NCBI GenBank assembly: GCA_026745465.1
Contig: JACYXH010000409.1
Coordinates: 388,001 to 452,000 of the forward strand
Reading direction: 5' to 3'
Origin: Lota lota
Taxonomy: Eukaryota; Chordata; Actinopteri; Gadiformes; Lotidae
Length of the DNA: 64,000 nt
The notes below the pieces were generated by a model. The model did not search any database. It worked only from the letters and a program-made list of their open reading frames with translations, and was not told where the DNA came from. Shown here piece after piece: positions 36,620-51,575 of this stretch. Each line of letters begins with the position of its first letter. Within the stretch, counting starts at the first letter, position 1. Both the position numbers and the translations under genes were made by a program.

Positions 36620-39600
36620 CGGGTTGCGAGTCTATTGTAGCCCATGCGCGATAAGAAGACAACTATTGAAAGTCCTTATTGACGTTTGAAGATGAAACAG
36701 AAACCATAAAACTACGACTCTTTCCAGATGAGGTTTGACGTGATGTGTATGTCATGTAGCCTACTATCATGTCGCAATGTCGAGTGAACAGAACGAAACA
36801 AATCTTAAACTTAAGATAACACTTTAATGATCCGTTTCGGTTAGTTTCCACGTAAGTAATGGACAAGTATGAAACAGCCTTCAAAGTCCCCAATTGACTT
36901 TGCACTTCAAACAGCTTCTGAAAAGACCCATCGCGTACGTCCCCGATGTACAATAACAAACTGTATTGTATTGTGGTTAGCGATACAGAAAGAACGAGCC
37001 GAGCACGTCATGATCTCCAGTACGTTACAGCACTCAATCCCCGTAACCTGAGATGCATTTGGGTATGCAGCGCAAGCATATAGGGTCACATTGTGGCTGT
37101 TTATAGAGCCTACGAGTGGCATTTAGGACCTGCACAGGGGACACCGACTTCGCTTGTAAATACTCCCAGCATAGCTGCCGTGTTGGTGTGTCCTTTACTA
37201 TACGGCAGACAGGGTGGTACACTGGTACTAGTAGATTGGAGTTGCCAGAAATGACTTGGAGCATCGTTGACAACAATTTGGCCAATAGACTGTAGTGTAC
37301 ATTTATTTATTTTCCCTTTTTCCTCTAGACTTGCAGAGAAACAAGACCGGGATTACAGATAAAATAGGTAGTTGAATGATTGCAGGCTGCTAAACTGTGG
37401 GGACTCTTCCAGCCCTGCCGTCGGAACCTGCATGTATACTCCCTGTTTTCTGTCCCAGAATGCATCTTGTTTCCTAGGTTTCTGTTTGTTGTTTTATTTT
37501 ATTTATATTTTTTTACTGAGTGGAATATATTCCTGCCACCAGTCACCCTTATGCGCTGCAACTGTTGCTGCTAAACCTGGTTACGCAGGCCTGCTAATGC
37601 ATTACTGTGATTTAGGCCAGGTAGAGTGGAATCTATTTAAGTGCTTTGCGGTTGCACATCCTGGTTTAATGATAAGTTAATTAAAACTGCATAGGATGCT
37701 AACAGGATCATCCAAGTGTCTAGTAATGAGGGAAGTTTGGCTAATGTGAAGAACACATTTTTAGATAAACGCTATCACCATTAAGAGCAAAGAGAGGATG
37801 AACAATACAGTTCTGGAGTCTCACTCTTGCATTCTGTAGCCAGGATTATAATATCCCATAAAGCCAGGGTATAATACTGCTCTCATGTTTGGTTTTTCGA
37901 CCATAAATATAATTAATACATGTGTTGTGGAAACTACATATAGGTCTGGCCTTTTAAATACACCACTTGCAGGCATTTATGCTGTGATACCTATACCTAA
38001 CCACGTCCATTTGTTGGAATGTCCTGTCAGGCCCCTTAGATATTGTTATATTTTGCTAAGTTACTTCAGTGAAGATTTTGTGACAAACAGTTGGCCAGTC
38101 AGATCCAGCCACTGTTGTGCTTTCTGTGGTTAATGGCCTTTATTCTGTCATCAGGATTAGGCATGACTATAATTTATGGGCCCGGCTAGGCAATCAATGA
38201 CAGCCTGGGCTGCATTGTATTCCCTGTCTCCCAGGAGAGGAAGCTACACACGCGGATCAGCACCCAGCTCCCTTTTATTGTGCTGGGCCCCGGGGTAACC
38301 ATGGTACCCCCAACCCCCCCACCGCTACCCCTACCCCTACCCGCACCACATGGTGCTACAACCTGCATGTGATATTTGTGAAAAACATAATGTTTCCAAC
38401 TTAATAAGGCTATGAAACCTTCATATGTTAAAGCCTTCAAATTGTGGCCTTCTGCATGACTTTCAGCCACAATAACAATACATTCTCCATCTCTTTGTCG
38501 TGTTGGTGGGAGTTGACTTGTTTACTAACCATTCAGAATATGACGCTATCCCCGTGTGGGCCCATCTGTATGACCTAGCGCTGTTGCTAAGTGTACTGCT
38601 AAGGGGGAGTTGCGAGCAGTGCACATGAATGAGGTCATCCCCCTCAGCTGTTTTGTTACATCTGTTGGGTCCACACCCACCCCTCTGAGTTTACATTCCT
38701 CTGGTTAACACTTTAACTACCAGAGCAGCAGTCACTAATTGCAAGTCTATTCTCATCTGTCGGAACTACTTTGTATAATACTATGTTCACTTTCACAAGG
38801 AAGCATAATTACTGTATTTATTAAGCCAGTGTGCTAGAACAAAGTCTAATATGAATAACTGCCTAAGGATTCCTGTGCTTGGGAAAGATCTAACATTAGG
38901 TATATGTGTACATTGGCACATCTTTACACAAGGGTAATAATCAAAATGCTTTCCCTGTTGAAATATAGCATTGACATGTAAAGTAATAAAAGCTATATTT
39001 TTCCCAGTTCTGGCATCTCCTTTAAGTTGCCTCTGTGGCATACATGAGCTGCTTCATGTTTTCTTTGTGGATGAACAAGAAGTTATTTACCATACATTTA
39101 ATATTTATTCATTTAGCAGATGCTTTTATCTAGATTATTTAAGACCCAATCCTCTTGATAGACTAGCTTCTCATTCCTAGGCTATTACAGAGGGCTCTTA
39201 TTTAATTTGGGGCAATTTGTCAACTGGAATTCTTTAAATCAGCCAACTTTGCAAACTAAGTAACTTTAACAGTTGTTGTCGTTAACAAACTTATAAATAG
39301 GTTAGGATATTCCATTGTTTTAATTTGACCTTATTAAAGTGTGGTAGATATTAGCTGTTAGAACATTTATCTTGCTATTATTATTATTTTTATTACATTT
39401 CAATATCGTTATACTACCCAGATGCCAGGAAAAAACAAGCCTGTTCTCCGAGAGACAAAGGAGAGGGTTAGATTGGCTGTAAATCTTTATCTCTTGTCTT
39501 TGGAACAACTTGAGGAGCACTTTTCTTGGATGTGAAATGTGTTACGTGTCAGGCGTGTTAGTGAGGGAGCTGGTACGGACAAGGCTGTGTTCCAGTGATG

Positions 39601-42600
39601 TTTCCACCTTCCTTGGTTCTCTCTGAGGATCTAATAATAATGCTTTTTTGTGCTCATTCATTATCAGTAAAACTCTTTCTCTCCATCTTGCTGCTTCCTG
39701 TTTGCTCCTCTGTGTGCCAGAGACTCCTTGTTGTTGTTTTGATTTTATCCCCAATAAATCTTGTAGGAGAATCTTGCTCAAGGGTGATAGTCTCTTTATC
39801 CCTCGCTGGTCTATTGTTCTGCCTCTCGCTCTCTCTTCTCTCCTGTAACCTGTAATATTGTCGCCATCTGGGAGAAGTAAAAATGCTTCCAGTCATGGCC
39901 CAACACCACCTCCCCCACCCATTGTGTTGTCTCTCTCTGTCTGTCTATCTGTATATTAACCTTTTATGGTAGATGGTGGACCTTTCTGTCCTCCATGTTT
40001 AAGGTCCATTTGCACTAATGGTAGAGACCTATTGCCTCTGAATGCAGTTTCTAGGTTGGGGTCTATGCCTATTAATTACCTATCTGACTGTCTCTTGGAG
40101 TTTTCTTCAAACCTTCAATCACGCTAGAAAGGGAATCTCAATTTGTCCGTTTATAAATAAGTAGGTTAGAGATACAATCTACAAGACTTCTTCTAATGTG
40201 AGTAATTGGAAATATGGTGTTACTGATTTTATTAGATTAATATCATTCTATGTCATGTGAATTGATGTAGGTACATTTAGTAATTTGTCTTTAACAGCTC
40301 CTGAATTGATTACTTGATTTGTTGAAATACACAGCTGCTTGCCGTGGACTACATGTTAGTAGTTAGCTTGCCCAGCCAGCTGTAGACGATAACTTCCCAT
40401 CGACTGGACTGACACATTTGTGATGCGGATCCTGGTGTTGGAGAACAGGCTGTCTTTGGGACATTGTTCAGGGAGAATAACTAAACATACCATTAAACCA
40501 CAGGGGTGCCACCATCACTGTTTCACTGGCCACCTGGCACTTATTTGAACCAATCAGAAACAAGATAAGGATGGCCTGTCTTTAATTCCGTCCATGTGGT
40601 CATTTGATTTTTATTTTGGTTACACCAAGTGACATACAATCGTAGTTTTGCATAGGCGGGACATAGTCATGATAATTAGATTTGCTTTGACAACCTCAAG
40701 AGCATTTCCCTGTCTGCAAGAACAGTGTTCAGACTCCTGAGAGCCAGACTAGCAATGTGTGAGGATATTGATGGATATGGCTGCGGCCTAGAGTATGTTT
40801 CAATGTCAGATCCCATTGATCTGAAGAGTGAAATGAGAACCCTCAGTTTGGGACCATTGTCAATGTGTCTCTCTAGAGAGCGGTGATATGACAGGTCAGG
40901 CCCTGGCTGCTTCACAAGACTCTCCCTCTTGCTATGTGCCCATGAGTTTTTCTTTCTCTCAAATATAGATCCGAGCTCTGAATCTGGGCCATTGCGTTGT
41001 CAGCACATAAGCTCTTCATAATGACAGATGACAGGGATTGTAAAAGTCAGAGGTAGAGTGTCATCTGGAGGAAAAGCCCAGATGCCTCATATATGCACAG
41101 CAAGCACACTTTCAAAGTTACTTCTCAAAGTTTTACCGCTTCTTCTTCCTAACAAAAGTGTGTTAAACTGCAGAGCGTCAACATTTCCGCTAGAGGTTTT
41201 TACTGCACCATTTTGAGCTATAGGAAATCTGTTTACTCAAACCGAGATGGCTTTAATGCTTTTGCAGAAGCACCATGATATTTATGTATGTATGTATATA
41301 TATATATATATATCCTGTGCTACTGCATTGTGCCCTTTTCAGATTGACCTTAGCTGTCCAAAAGCTCTGACATTACATTTCATTACTTCCTACTTACTTA
41401 CTTCATTACTTCCAAGCCCAAAATAATTATGTAATAATAATCCCTAATTCCTGTTCTTTATCTTGCCGTTTTCTTCATGTTTTCAAGGTCTAACAGATCT
41501 TAATTCCCATCTTGCCAGATAATCAGTTAAATAAGGAGGGGAGTTGCATCATTATGTCTCCATTGTTATACTTTTTGATAGCATACTGGTAAAATACATA
41601 AAAAAATGAATAACTATATGCAAAGGATAGCTAAATTGGTATTCAACCTCTTCCTCCCCTGAATTATTATGCTGGAGGTATTAATCTTGCTTTTGTATCC
41701 TGGTATTAACCTTGTGATATAGTTGTGCAGTTAATCTATGTCCATTTGGCCTCTTGCAGAATAGCTTTTATTGTCAGTAGAACCCACATTTAACTGTGAA
41801 TTGACTCTCATTACACATATATTGGGAATCACCACTAGAATTTCATTGTTGATGGATGTGAAATTGGGGTGACCTCAAACCTTTGATTTGAATCTTCGAT
41901 AGAAAGACATTAAGTCGACGTCGTCTTTAATAGTCAAATTGTCGTGTCGGGAAATTGTGGATTTGTAACCGCGGGACATTCCATTGGGAGGATGTGGTGT
42001 TTAATGAGTGATACCGCAGTATTACTTGGCTTCCAGAAGGAAAAGTCTATACCTTTTTTTTTTGTGTGGGTGGTGGATTGACTCTTTTGTGTGCAATTTG
42101 CTGTTATGTTTTGCTTTCAATAAATTTACTTATTGTTGTTTGATAACCATTTGTGGCCCTTTGTGTAATGGCAGTGGCAATATCCAATCATTTTCTTTTT
42201 TAGCACGTTCTTGGCCGTTTATCTAGTAGGTTATACAATGTAAGGAAAAAAAACATTAAAGATGATCCCGAAAAAGTTAACTGCAGCCGTCATATCATAC
42301 CCCTCGTGCTGGTGAAAATTATTCTGTCATCAATCGTTAGTGCATTTCTGCTGTTTTTCTAAACGGAATGGTGCCACATTTGTTCTATATGTTGAAACAG
42401 ATCATTCACATGCATAATTTGTAATCATTCAAATGCTTCTGCATTCTCCCCATGAAGAAAAACGATGGAGCACTCATCCAGCACACAAGAGCCTAGCTGC
42501 ATAGCCTGTAAAGTACTTCATGTTCTCGATGGACAGGATAACCATTAACGCTGCTGGTCATGTCTTAGTGGAAAATCCTCTCCAATGCGTATTACAAGCT

Positions 42601-42657
42601 CCATCCTCAGATGCTTTCAGGGAAGGTGTTAGTGTGTTTTTTAGGTGTTAGTGTGTT
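36620..42657. other. Presumed CTNNA2 intron 1, first part: no exon recognised
   Basis: AT-rich DNA. Small items are a CCCTA-type run at about 38325-38342, an antisense retroposon-tail fragment 'atttagcagatgctttt' at about 39110-39126, and a TA/TATG tract at about 41281-41313. No coding exon is recognised on either strand. Confidence 0.45.
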
Positions 42658-42687
42658 TTGTATTCCTTGTGTACACAAGGAATACAA
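42658..42687. other. Perfect 30-bp palindrome
   Basis: The left arm ttgtattccttgtgt (42658-42672) is followed without spacer by its exact reverse complement (42673-42687). Immediately upstream is a short direct repeat of 'gtgttagtgtgtttt'. No other copy was noticed. Confidence 0.95.
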
Positions 42688-45624
42688 TGGAATGTTGTCA
42701 TCAGCGTTATTCTATTCAGCAGGATATTATGTAGGGATTGCAGTGTTTCAATGACGTCTTGCGTTCTATTGATTTATTTGTGGAGAGGTAGGTTGGTTGT
42801 GAGGGTAATCTTTTGGGCTGTTGGGAAAGATTTCAAACATTTTGCTGAACCCGTGTGTTTTTAAATAGGAGTGTGTTGGGAATTGCCAGAAAGGTTTTGC
42901 TTAAGCCTATATACCTGCAATACAGTGTATACTCAGAGGATCACTATTTCTGCCTGGTGGTCTGTGATAATATCACTCTTAAGGGCTCTTAGAACAGCAG
43001 AAAACCATTTACTCATTCAAACAAAATCACAAATATTTTTGGGGTATGTATGTATCGCCGTAGCAACCTGAAGAAAATGATCAAAATAGAAAAAAACCTA
43101 GCTTGGCATTAGCATAACATGTGATGAAGGCTGTTTTGTGAATTTGAGATATTTAGTGGTGTCTAACTGAACTCTCCTCTACAATACATTTATCCCACAG
43201 TTACTGCCAGCATTTTCACCATCCAGCCTTGCAAGTGTTGCATTAAGATGCCACATCTCAGAACTTTAAGTCCAAATGTTGACGTTGTTTATTCATTTTC
43301 GAGACAAAATTAAATAAATATATTTGGTAGACATGTTTTCAAAAGCAATACTGTTACTTCAGCCTGGGTAGCCCCAGGAGGTGCGCTTTAAGTAGCTTAA
43401 TTAAAAAAGAACAAACCGTTGTTGACCAAGTACATTTAAAAGTGTAACATTTAATAATAATAATAATTAAAGCACAGTGCCAACACTAATTATACGATTT
43501 TCTTATTGTTACTGAAATAATGTTTTGTCTCCTGCTGACTAGTATTGTCTGCTGACTCTGAGCGAAGGCTAAGTCGATGAAGTGGGAGCTGTAGGCTTCA
43601 ATTGTTGTCAAGGACTATGGTCTTTTACATTAGAGATGTCAGCAGTTTGAAATACTGATTATTATGCATTCCTAACTCCACCGACCTGCCACAACGAAGA
43701 GGTCAGGAGGGAAGAATATAAACATTTTGAAATGGCAGCTGCTGTCCGACAGAATGGACTTTGTTGTTTGTGAGGAGGGAGGGGGAGGGGGGGGGGGAGC
43801 AGGAGAGAGAAGCAGGAGATGAGTTTTGTCTGTGTAGTGAGGGTGTTTACCTTCCTCACCCCCAGTATCATGGGATGTTCCATCTGTATCCTAACTACTG
43901 ATGGGAAAGCTCCAGAAAGCCAACTGCATTTCCTGTCCATAATAAAACCAGCCTCTAAACAAATAATTTACACACAAAACCACACACACGTACACAAAGG
44001 CATACTCGCATACGGCAACACACACCCATATGTGCAGTTTGCCGCCGAGTTAATTACCTCTGGTCACATTTGTCTCCAACAGTGGCCATGCCATCAGCAT
44101 AATTTCAGAAGAGCGCTGACATTAGCAGAACCTAATCTAATAATATTGTTTAATGGGCAATAAACTACAAACGGTTACAAAACAAATAGGCCCAGGTCAC
44201 ATGACACACCAGCTGGATTGTAGAAATTGGTCATGGTGGTCGATATCACATGGATCAGGGGAGACGGGACACTGTTGGTTATTGTAACATTGACTGCCAC
44301 CACCCACACATCTTCCCCTGTGTTCACACTCAACACCCACTCCCACAACTCTCCCTCTCATGTTATTATCCTGTTACTGGGATATTAGGATGGTTTTTTA
44401 TATAGGTTCGATTTTCGAAGTTCTTCCTCTTATTTAAAATGTTCTCTCTTCCTGTTACTGTCTCATACTTTCTGCTGTGACGCCCCGATTTACTGTGTGG
44501 GATTAGTGTCTTGATTTCTATCTTGGTTTTTTCATATGTAGGCCTATACATTTTTCTACTGCTAAACACCAGGCTATCTATTATCAGTTCCCGGACAATT
44601 GTATGGTTTCAAGTCACGTGTGCCAGATTCAACCGCAGCACAGAGCTTCGGGCCTGTGATGGTAATGAGCTGTAGAAGGCTAGGTCAACTCCTTCATTCC
44701 TTCTTTCATTCACTCATATCTCATGTTTGAATTCTTCCACCTGATGGCAGTAGAAATGATGGAGGTAACGTCCGTGACGTCAGTCGCCATACTTTGCACC
44801 CAGCAACAGAAACTATCCATGTTTGGCACATCAATGGCGTGACTTGAACGACCACCTTGCAGTAGTCTATGGCCAAAACTCATTATTACTCAAACCTTAA
44901 TAAAAAAAATTGAATTGTAACTGTCAAACAGGACCTCGTAAAATACAAAACATGGAGACTAAGTAGCTACTGGGATCCTAACCGAATGAAAAAAAAGATT
45001 GCCTTATATTACAAAAATGAAATCCCAATTCTTCCCATTGACTAGAATGGTGATGGGTCAACAACATGTGTGGTTGGTTGTGTTCTCAATCAATACACAA
45101 TCGCCAACCCATTCCTTTGTATTTTGAAATATTACCAACATAGCGGAAACACTTTTGATGATGTTTTATGGGTTCTTAATTAAGCACTTGACTTTCTCTT
45201 TAAAGGCCAATGGGCTGTGTTGGCTCTGAATCATTGCCCCTACACCGTGTTGATATTCAAGGTCCAGCAATGTCGAACTAAGCAAAGCAAATAGTGACTG
45301 CTGCCAGGCCAGGGTATTGGGTGACTGCCTCCCAACCTACATGCTGCCTATGTCTGTTGCTCGATTGAGATGCTCAGGCTATGGCTGGACAATGGTTAGG
45401 TGACTGTAACAGGTGTATAGGTATCAGAGGGCACTTCTGACACGGTCATGGGCAACACGGATGGAAATACCTCAGACACAATTCATTCCATATATGAATG
45501 GATAAATAGAAGTATGATGAGTTCCTTCGTCAGGCATTTTTGATAGATCTTTTAATAAAAATCAGTTTGCCACAGTTGCATATAGTCACACAGACTAAAC
45601 ATGCAGGAGACGTATTGTTTCCAC
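42688..45624. other. Presumed CTNNA2 intron 1, middle part
   Basis: Includes a G-rich run at about 43780-43800 and a weak CA patch at 43970-44000. No exon or recognised repeat otherwise. Confidence 0.45.
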
Positions 45625-45747
<123 letters not shown>

Positions 45748-46749
45748 GTTAGATCAATGGGTGAGTGAATGAGCGCTGGACAAAGGAAGTCCGCGAGAAT
45801 AGTCTTTGATGGACTAACTAAAGCTCTGGCTGCACCAGGGGCTTATGCTGTTTTCATCCCTTCGGGTCTACAGCCTTCTACAGAAAATAGCATTCGGGCC
45901 ACTTGGAAGGAGAACAGCTTTTTTAAGTTTTAAAACTCAAAATGTTGACGTTGGACAATAAACTATTTTTGTACAGAATGAAGTTGAAATTGACATTCGA
46001 GATGATATTTGGAATGACTAAACTGAACATTTTGTTGTGAACATTTTGATAGTGAAGTTTGGAATTCATTTATTTTCTTTGTCATTTGCTCACCTTTAGG
46101 GCCGTACGTAGACATAGAGATACACAGCAGGGAAACAAAACATTGGCAATTCTGGTTGAATACCTGTGCAATAAGAACACTCGATTATCACACTTCTCAA
46201 CATCATTGGTACCTCTTTGGCATGACGCCAATGATTTTATCCAAAGCAGGGTGAACACAGGTGAAGGTTCCATGTATAGGTAGGGGTAACTAACAGACGG
46301 CGGTTTCGATTGAATTCTGTTGAGTCGTGTAGGAATCTACATTATTTAATTGGACAACACTGAGCACTTTATGACCCTGAAGGCTCCATCTAAAGCTGCA
46401 CCTGTTAAAATGAAAAGTTCTCAGAAAATTGTGTATTTGTGGCCAGCAATGGCCCCCAGCCAGGTAGAGATTAGCCCCTTGACTAGAACTTGTGTTTGCT
46501 ACAAGACATTTGAAAATCAGCAGGATTTACCTTTCATGATTTGGTCTGTTTACCATCAACAATAAGAGGTCTCTCATATTAGGACTAAGCTAGGCTGAGA
46601 GAGGGTCATGAATTGTAGCGGTTACTTCTACCGTAATGCAATTTCCTTTCTCTTACTCCTATGAGCTGTGCACACCAACCAGCTTCCGACAGGAAACGGA
46701 TATCCCTCTATCGGAAGTCCTCCATCTCTCTTGTCTGGGAGATGGAGGG

Positions 46750-46987
46750 AGGGACATTAGCTCAGGAGTTAAGGGGGGTGGACTGGCAACCGGCAAATCG
46801 GAAGGTTGCTAGTTCGAGCCCCGACTTCAACCCTAACTATGTCGAGGTATCTTTGAGCAAGACACTTAACCCCAACCGCTCCCCGGGCGCTGTGATTGGC
46901 TGCCCGCTGCTCCCTTGAGGGATGGGTTAAATGCAGAGGAAAAATTTCACTATATGTATGTACGTGACAATAAAAGTACCTTTACCT
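46750..46987 (+). mobile_element. tRNA-derived SINE, well preserved
   Basis: The A-box-like 'ttagctcaggagttaag' (about 46757) and B-box 'tagttcgagcccc' (46810-46822) are in tRNA-like spacing. The body contains 'tctttgagcaagacactt', 'aacccc' and 'gctgtgattggctgcc', and the tail reads 'gacaataaaagtaccttta'. This is the architecture of a common teleost tRNA-derived SINE and the best-preserved SINE in the window. It lies in the presumed CTNNA2 intron 1, in the sense orientation. Confidence 0.8.
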
Positions 46988-47416
46988 CTCTCCAACCCCT
47001 CCCAAGCATGCTTGAGAGTCCCGCCCTCTCTCTTGCCTGTCACTCTCACAGGAGCACCGCACTCCAGGCATTCTGAGAAGAGATATCTTTGGAACGAGGC
47101 TAGGCCTGTACTATTTTGTGGAGTTTGAGGCAGTGGTGAATATTCTGATTATACTTGTAATGTTATTTCATAGGGCCATACATTATACACCATTTTTATG
47201 ATGGTGCCCATGCATGCACCTATGAGTTCATTTATTTTAATGATCCTTGTTTAGATTCCAGTGATGCACCCTCTGACCCAGTCGCCTCTCCGACTGCTCT
47301 CATTTTAATCCCAGCCTCAAACCCAGTCCCTGGCAGGCACTAAGTAGTTCTGTTTATTTGTTTGTTTACTGATTTAATGAACAGCTGTTGTTTGGATCTT
47401 TGGATTTGCCAAAATT

Positions 47417-47418
<2 letters not shown>
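46988..47418. other. No recognised feature
   Basis: Presumed intron; nothing recognised. Confidence 0.4.

Positions 47419-47509
<91 letters not shown>
47419..47509. repeat. (TC)n microsatellite
   Basis: About 44 uninterrupted TC units. The SL-rich frame across it is an artefact. Confidence 0.97.
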
Positions 47510-47510
<1 letters not shown>

Positions 47511-50500
47511 CATCTATTGGAATTGTTTTGGCTTACATGAATATATGAGGTCGGCCAGCATTAAAGGTGCTGTGAGAAAAAGTATCCAGTTGACTGCGCC
47601 TGCCTCTGTATGGGACCAAGTTGATTTGAGACCGCTCCTGGCTCATTCCTGACCTATCAGGGCATCTCTTCCGTGATTGGTTTGGGGAATCCATCTTGCC
47701 GCACATTTCTCAATAGTGGAGAAACGTAAGAGGAGAAATGTTTTGGTTCTTTAGTTTCCTGATCTTGCTATCTTCTGCTGCTAGTTGCTGTTTTATCTCT
47801 CTTTTCAACCCTCAGATCTTAGGTACAGCACCTTTAACACGTCTTTACGACGAAGACATCATGTCTCTGAGGCCAGAGTCAACATCGCTCAGCTAATGAA
47901 ATGGCTAATCTTTATTTAGTTCTCATCAGGGTCCCAAGTGTGGTTAGAGGAGCACTCACATCAATTATAATGCATGATGCATTATTACTTATTATCTTGC
48001 TTTATTTGTGATCATTACTTTAATTTTACCAATATTTAGCTGACTAAGCACAATTTATGAAAGGCAATTACAATATTCTAGTGATTATTTTAATAGCAAT
48101 CTGGCTGCTTTACTTTTTCCTACAAATAATACAAAGTTATCATTAACTGTGAATATAGCCTAATTATTTTTAAGGAGCCGCTACCATATATTAACCTGTC
48201 TAATTTTACTTAAATGTGGTATAACAAAAGGTGTTTACTTTAATAAACAGTACAATGTTATTTTGTGATATTGCCCATTGTTTATGCTTCAGCATGATTA
48301 GCTGGGTTATCCATTAAAGCCTATAGTTAGAGCCTGTGCTGAAGGGGCAGTTTGTGGCATTACGACACCGCGACATGCTAGCAAATGGTGAACCTGTGTC
48401 ACATCAGTCACCTGGGTTGCTGTGTATTGTGTAGGAGGTAGAAGAGGACACTGTCCCTTTTTCACTCAAAGCTTTCACTGTGAAGACGGCCGCTACTCGT
48501 AAACAACCAGTTTTCTATATTTCTGTCCGTCTTTGAGAGACTCAGGGCAATGGCTATCTATTATTATATCTTGTTTGTGACATATACAAAATACATCCAA
48601 CTGTCAATCCATGTTTTGTCTCATGATGGTTATTATTATTTATGGAACCATTTGTCTTGCAACAGGGTAGAAAAAGAGCTTGAAATGAATACTGGCTCTG
48701 TGTGGACAACTGTGCATGGACAACATATGGTTACTTCCCTAGACTAGTGCACACTTTAAAACCTACCTGTAATGCACCCCTTATTAAAGATACAGCAGTG
48801 TTTACCCTGCTGGGACTTCTCTGTGGAAAGGGTCCATTCATTGGGTCCAGTAAAAGTAATGGCTTCTTGCTGAACAACTCATCATATGCAGTTTTTGCTT
48901 ATGTTTACAAATTAGAAACCTTTCCTCCCCTCTGTGTCAGAGACGGATCCCATTATGGACAGTGAACAACAGTTGCATTAACACGCCCCTCTGGTATGTT
49001 TGATCACACTGTTATTTTCTTTCTAATACATCAGCGGCAAGTTGACTCACTGCTGGAGATCCCCCTTTGCCTGTGTTGAAACCTCCCCCATGTAATGAAG
49101 TAGACCTGTGCGCCTCACCCCCCCCCCATTTGATTGTTATGCACTTCTAGTGGAAAGAGATCTGAGTTAATTTGGACTTTGTGAACAGTCACTTGGAGCT
49201 ACGCTCTGTCAGCTCATTGGGAAGCTGTGGAGTGATTTAAGACCATTTAAGAGAGGCATTTAATGACATGAAGCGCTGGGCTCCATAAATCAAGCATCGG
49301 GAGTTCTTTGTTCGATGGCATTAGGGAGCGTTCTTTAATGAAGTTGAACTACACACCCGGGCAACTCGTCTCTCCTTTATAATTTAGGTGCGGGTGACAT
49401 ACTCTACTGACATACAGATTCTTATGAATCCATCCAAATTCTTTCATACATGGTTTCCACTCTTTCTCTTCTTTGATATGAAATATCATGTCACTTCCCA
49501 TTTCCAACATTTAGCTCAGCATAAGCTCCTTAGCTAGTTTACCTCCTACTCCTCATGCTAATAGTACAACTGCTACCACAAAGACAGATTAAATGTTTTC
49601 ATTCATTAATCAGTGTTGATTATTGTTAATGTTGGCTACATGGTCACCAATGATTTATGTGTAGTAATATATAAATCATTTTAGATCATATTGACTGCTC
49701 AGAAAGATACTGTATTGTCGAGCGTAGAAGTTTAATTTCAACGTATATCAACACGGCCAAAAACGGAATCTAAAGGAGGATATTCATTGTTTTTCAACGT
49801 TATCAAAGCATCAATATTTAGACTTAATTCAAAGAACATATACAATTAATCTCTTGCCATTGCTATTTCAGAGTTAATCTGCTAATCCTGCTTGCGTCTC
49901 GAGAGTTCAATGACGTCAACAGACAACGTTTTGCACTGTGAGAACATAAATTAAGGTTGGGTTGTGTGGCTTCATCAATAATGCAAAGATGTTGTACCAC
50001 GGCCCAGTTTTGCATCCCCCTCCCAGGCCAGAACGAAGTGCCGGCCGACCCAAATCTCTCCTGTTTTATGCTCATCCTCTTATCCAGTTGTCCTTCTTGG
50101 CATGGGCTATGGACTGGGCTTATGCAAGTGTTTGCTGCAAGTGCTTGAAAAGTCATTAATTGAGTAAAGCTTATGTTCAGTTTGGGGATCTGTGTGTACG
50201 AATGGGACTGGTACTGCAGGTATCACCGACTGCACTTTTTGCGATCATACGTGACTCGTACAACAATTCTAGATTCTAGATTTTGTGAGTACCTAAGACA
50301 AAATTGTAAATACAAGGAATTTTGTAATTGCGAGACATGCTTTTAAAGCACTGGTATGAGCGATTGAAAGCACAAATGTGTGCATATTGCATGAATGCAT
50401 GCAATAGACACGCATTCATTTCGAACCCACGGACAACATTTTCTAAATTCTGTTGTATGAAATATAAAATAAAATCTATTCATCAAATGCGCAACAACAA

Positions 50501-51548
50501 ATCTTTATCTAATCTTTACTGTGCAAAGGAAATTGAACCCTATGGCTGTATGCTTTTTAGATTAAAATCCTTAAAATTCAGCCTCAATGACATGGCACTA
50601 AAAGTAAGTATCAGCTACTAAATTTACATGCAAGATATAGTACCCATGTACCCATGTCCTTCAGTACCCTTGGTGAGATTACTTGTACCTCCATTTGGGG
50701 TACATTCAACTAGTGTTGTGAGCCATGTGTGTGGAGATAGGATCATTAGGAACCCAAATACTTTATGCATACCATAGAAAACACCATATATGTTCTAATT
50801 GAAATAGAATTGCGTACGCACAAAAACGACATTGCCGTTTTTTGGCTCCTGCTATTGTGTTGTTAAATGCAACCAACATAGTTTTAGAAAACCCTGTTTA
50901 AAACTCAACGAGCTGATGAGTTCATTCTTTTCAGAAACAAACCAACAAAACACCACCCTATGAATCACCCTGTCCCCCTATATAATGCAGCATGTGCCAA
51001 TTTCTGTAGTGCAGCAAGACATGCCATTTGATGTAAATGCCATGAAGTCTAATTGCTGCGTTGCCTTTTATCCAATTGAAAAGCTGGCCATAATTACCTG
51101 CATGAGCTTTGTTGTGGAAATTGCTGTACTATTCTCAACAACATTCCACTCTGTTTGCATAAATTGTAGCGGAAATCATTTATGAATGTCACAGATTAAA
51201 TATCTGTAATTGTTACAGCTGTCAGAGAAAAAAATCTATTTTCAAATCATCTAATAATTTAATGCTTTAACGAGGAAGTGTGTGTGTGACAATTTGTGTG
51301 TGTTCATGCACACAGTTACCATCAGTTTCTGCTAACGGTTAATGAATGATGGCCAATGTTAGTTATATTCAGCACTGACTCAATGTGGAGAAATATCATG
51401 TTTTGTTTTAGATCCAGTCCAATCTTGATCTTAATCCAGTCCTTTGCATGTTAAATGGATCATATGCTTCCCTACAGAATTCAATCCAAAATAAATATCT
51501 GTACTTATACGCTAACGATCTTGTACGCATAAACCTCTGTAACTGTTG
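47510..51548. other. Presumed CTNNA2 intron 1, 3' part
   Basis: AT-rich DNA with a poly-C run near 49119-49127. No exon is recognised before the splice acceptor at 51570. Confidence 0.45.
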
Positions 51549-51570
51549 CGTTTCTCTTGATTCCCATCAG
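51549..51570 (+). other. CTNNA2: Splice acceptor of first coding CTNNA2 exon
   Basis: A pyrimidine-rich run (tttctcttgattcccatcag) ends in AG at 51569-51570. Five bases (aaacc) of 5' UTR follow before the ATG. Confidence 0.85.
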
Positions 51571-51575
51571 AAACC

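Noticed and set aside
38325-38342. CCCTA run as an interstitial telomere repeat
   Set aside because: The units are pentameric/hexameric ccccta, not the vertebrate CCCTAA repeat, and the run is very short.
40676-40915. 79-codon minus-strand frame with protein-like composition
   Set aside because: Not recognisable as any family. No supporting splice sites or neighbouring exons.
46750-46830. Possible tRNA gene
   Set aside because: The A- and B-boxes belong to a SINE head followed by a SINE body and tail. No proper acceptor stem is seen.
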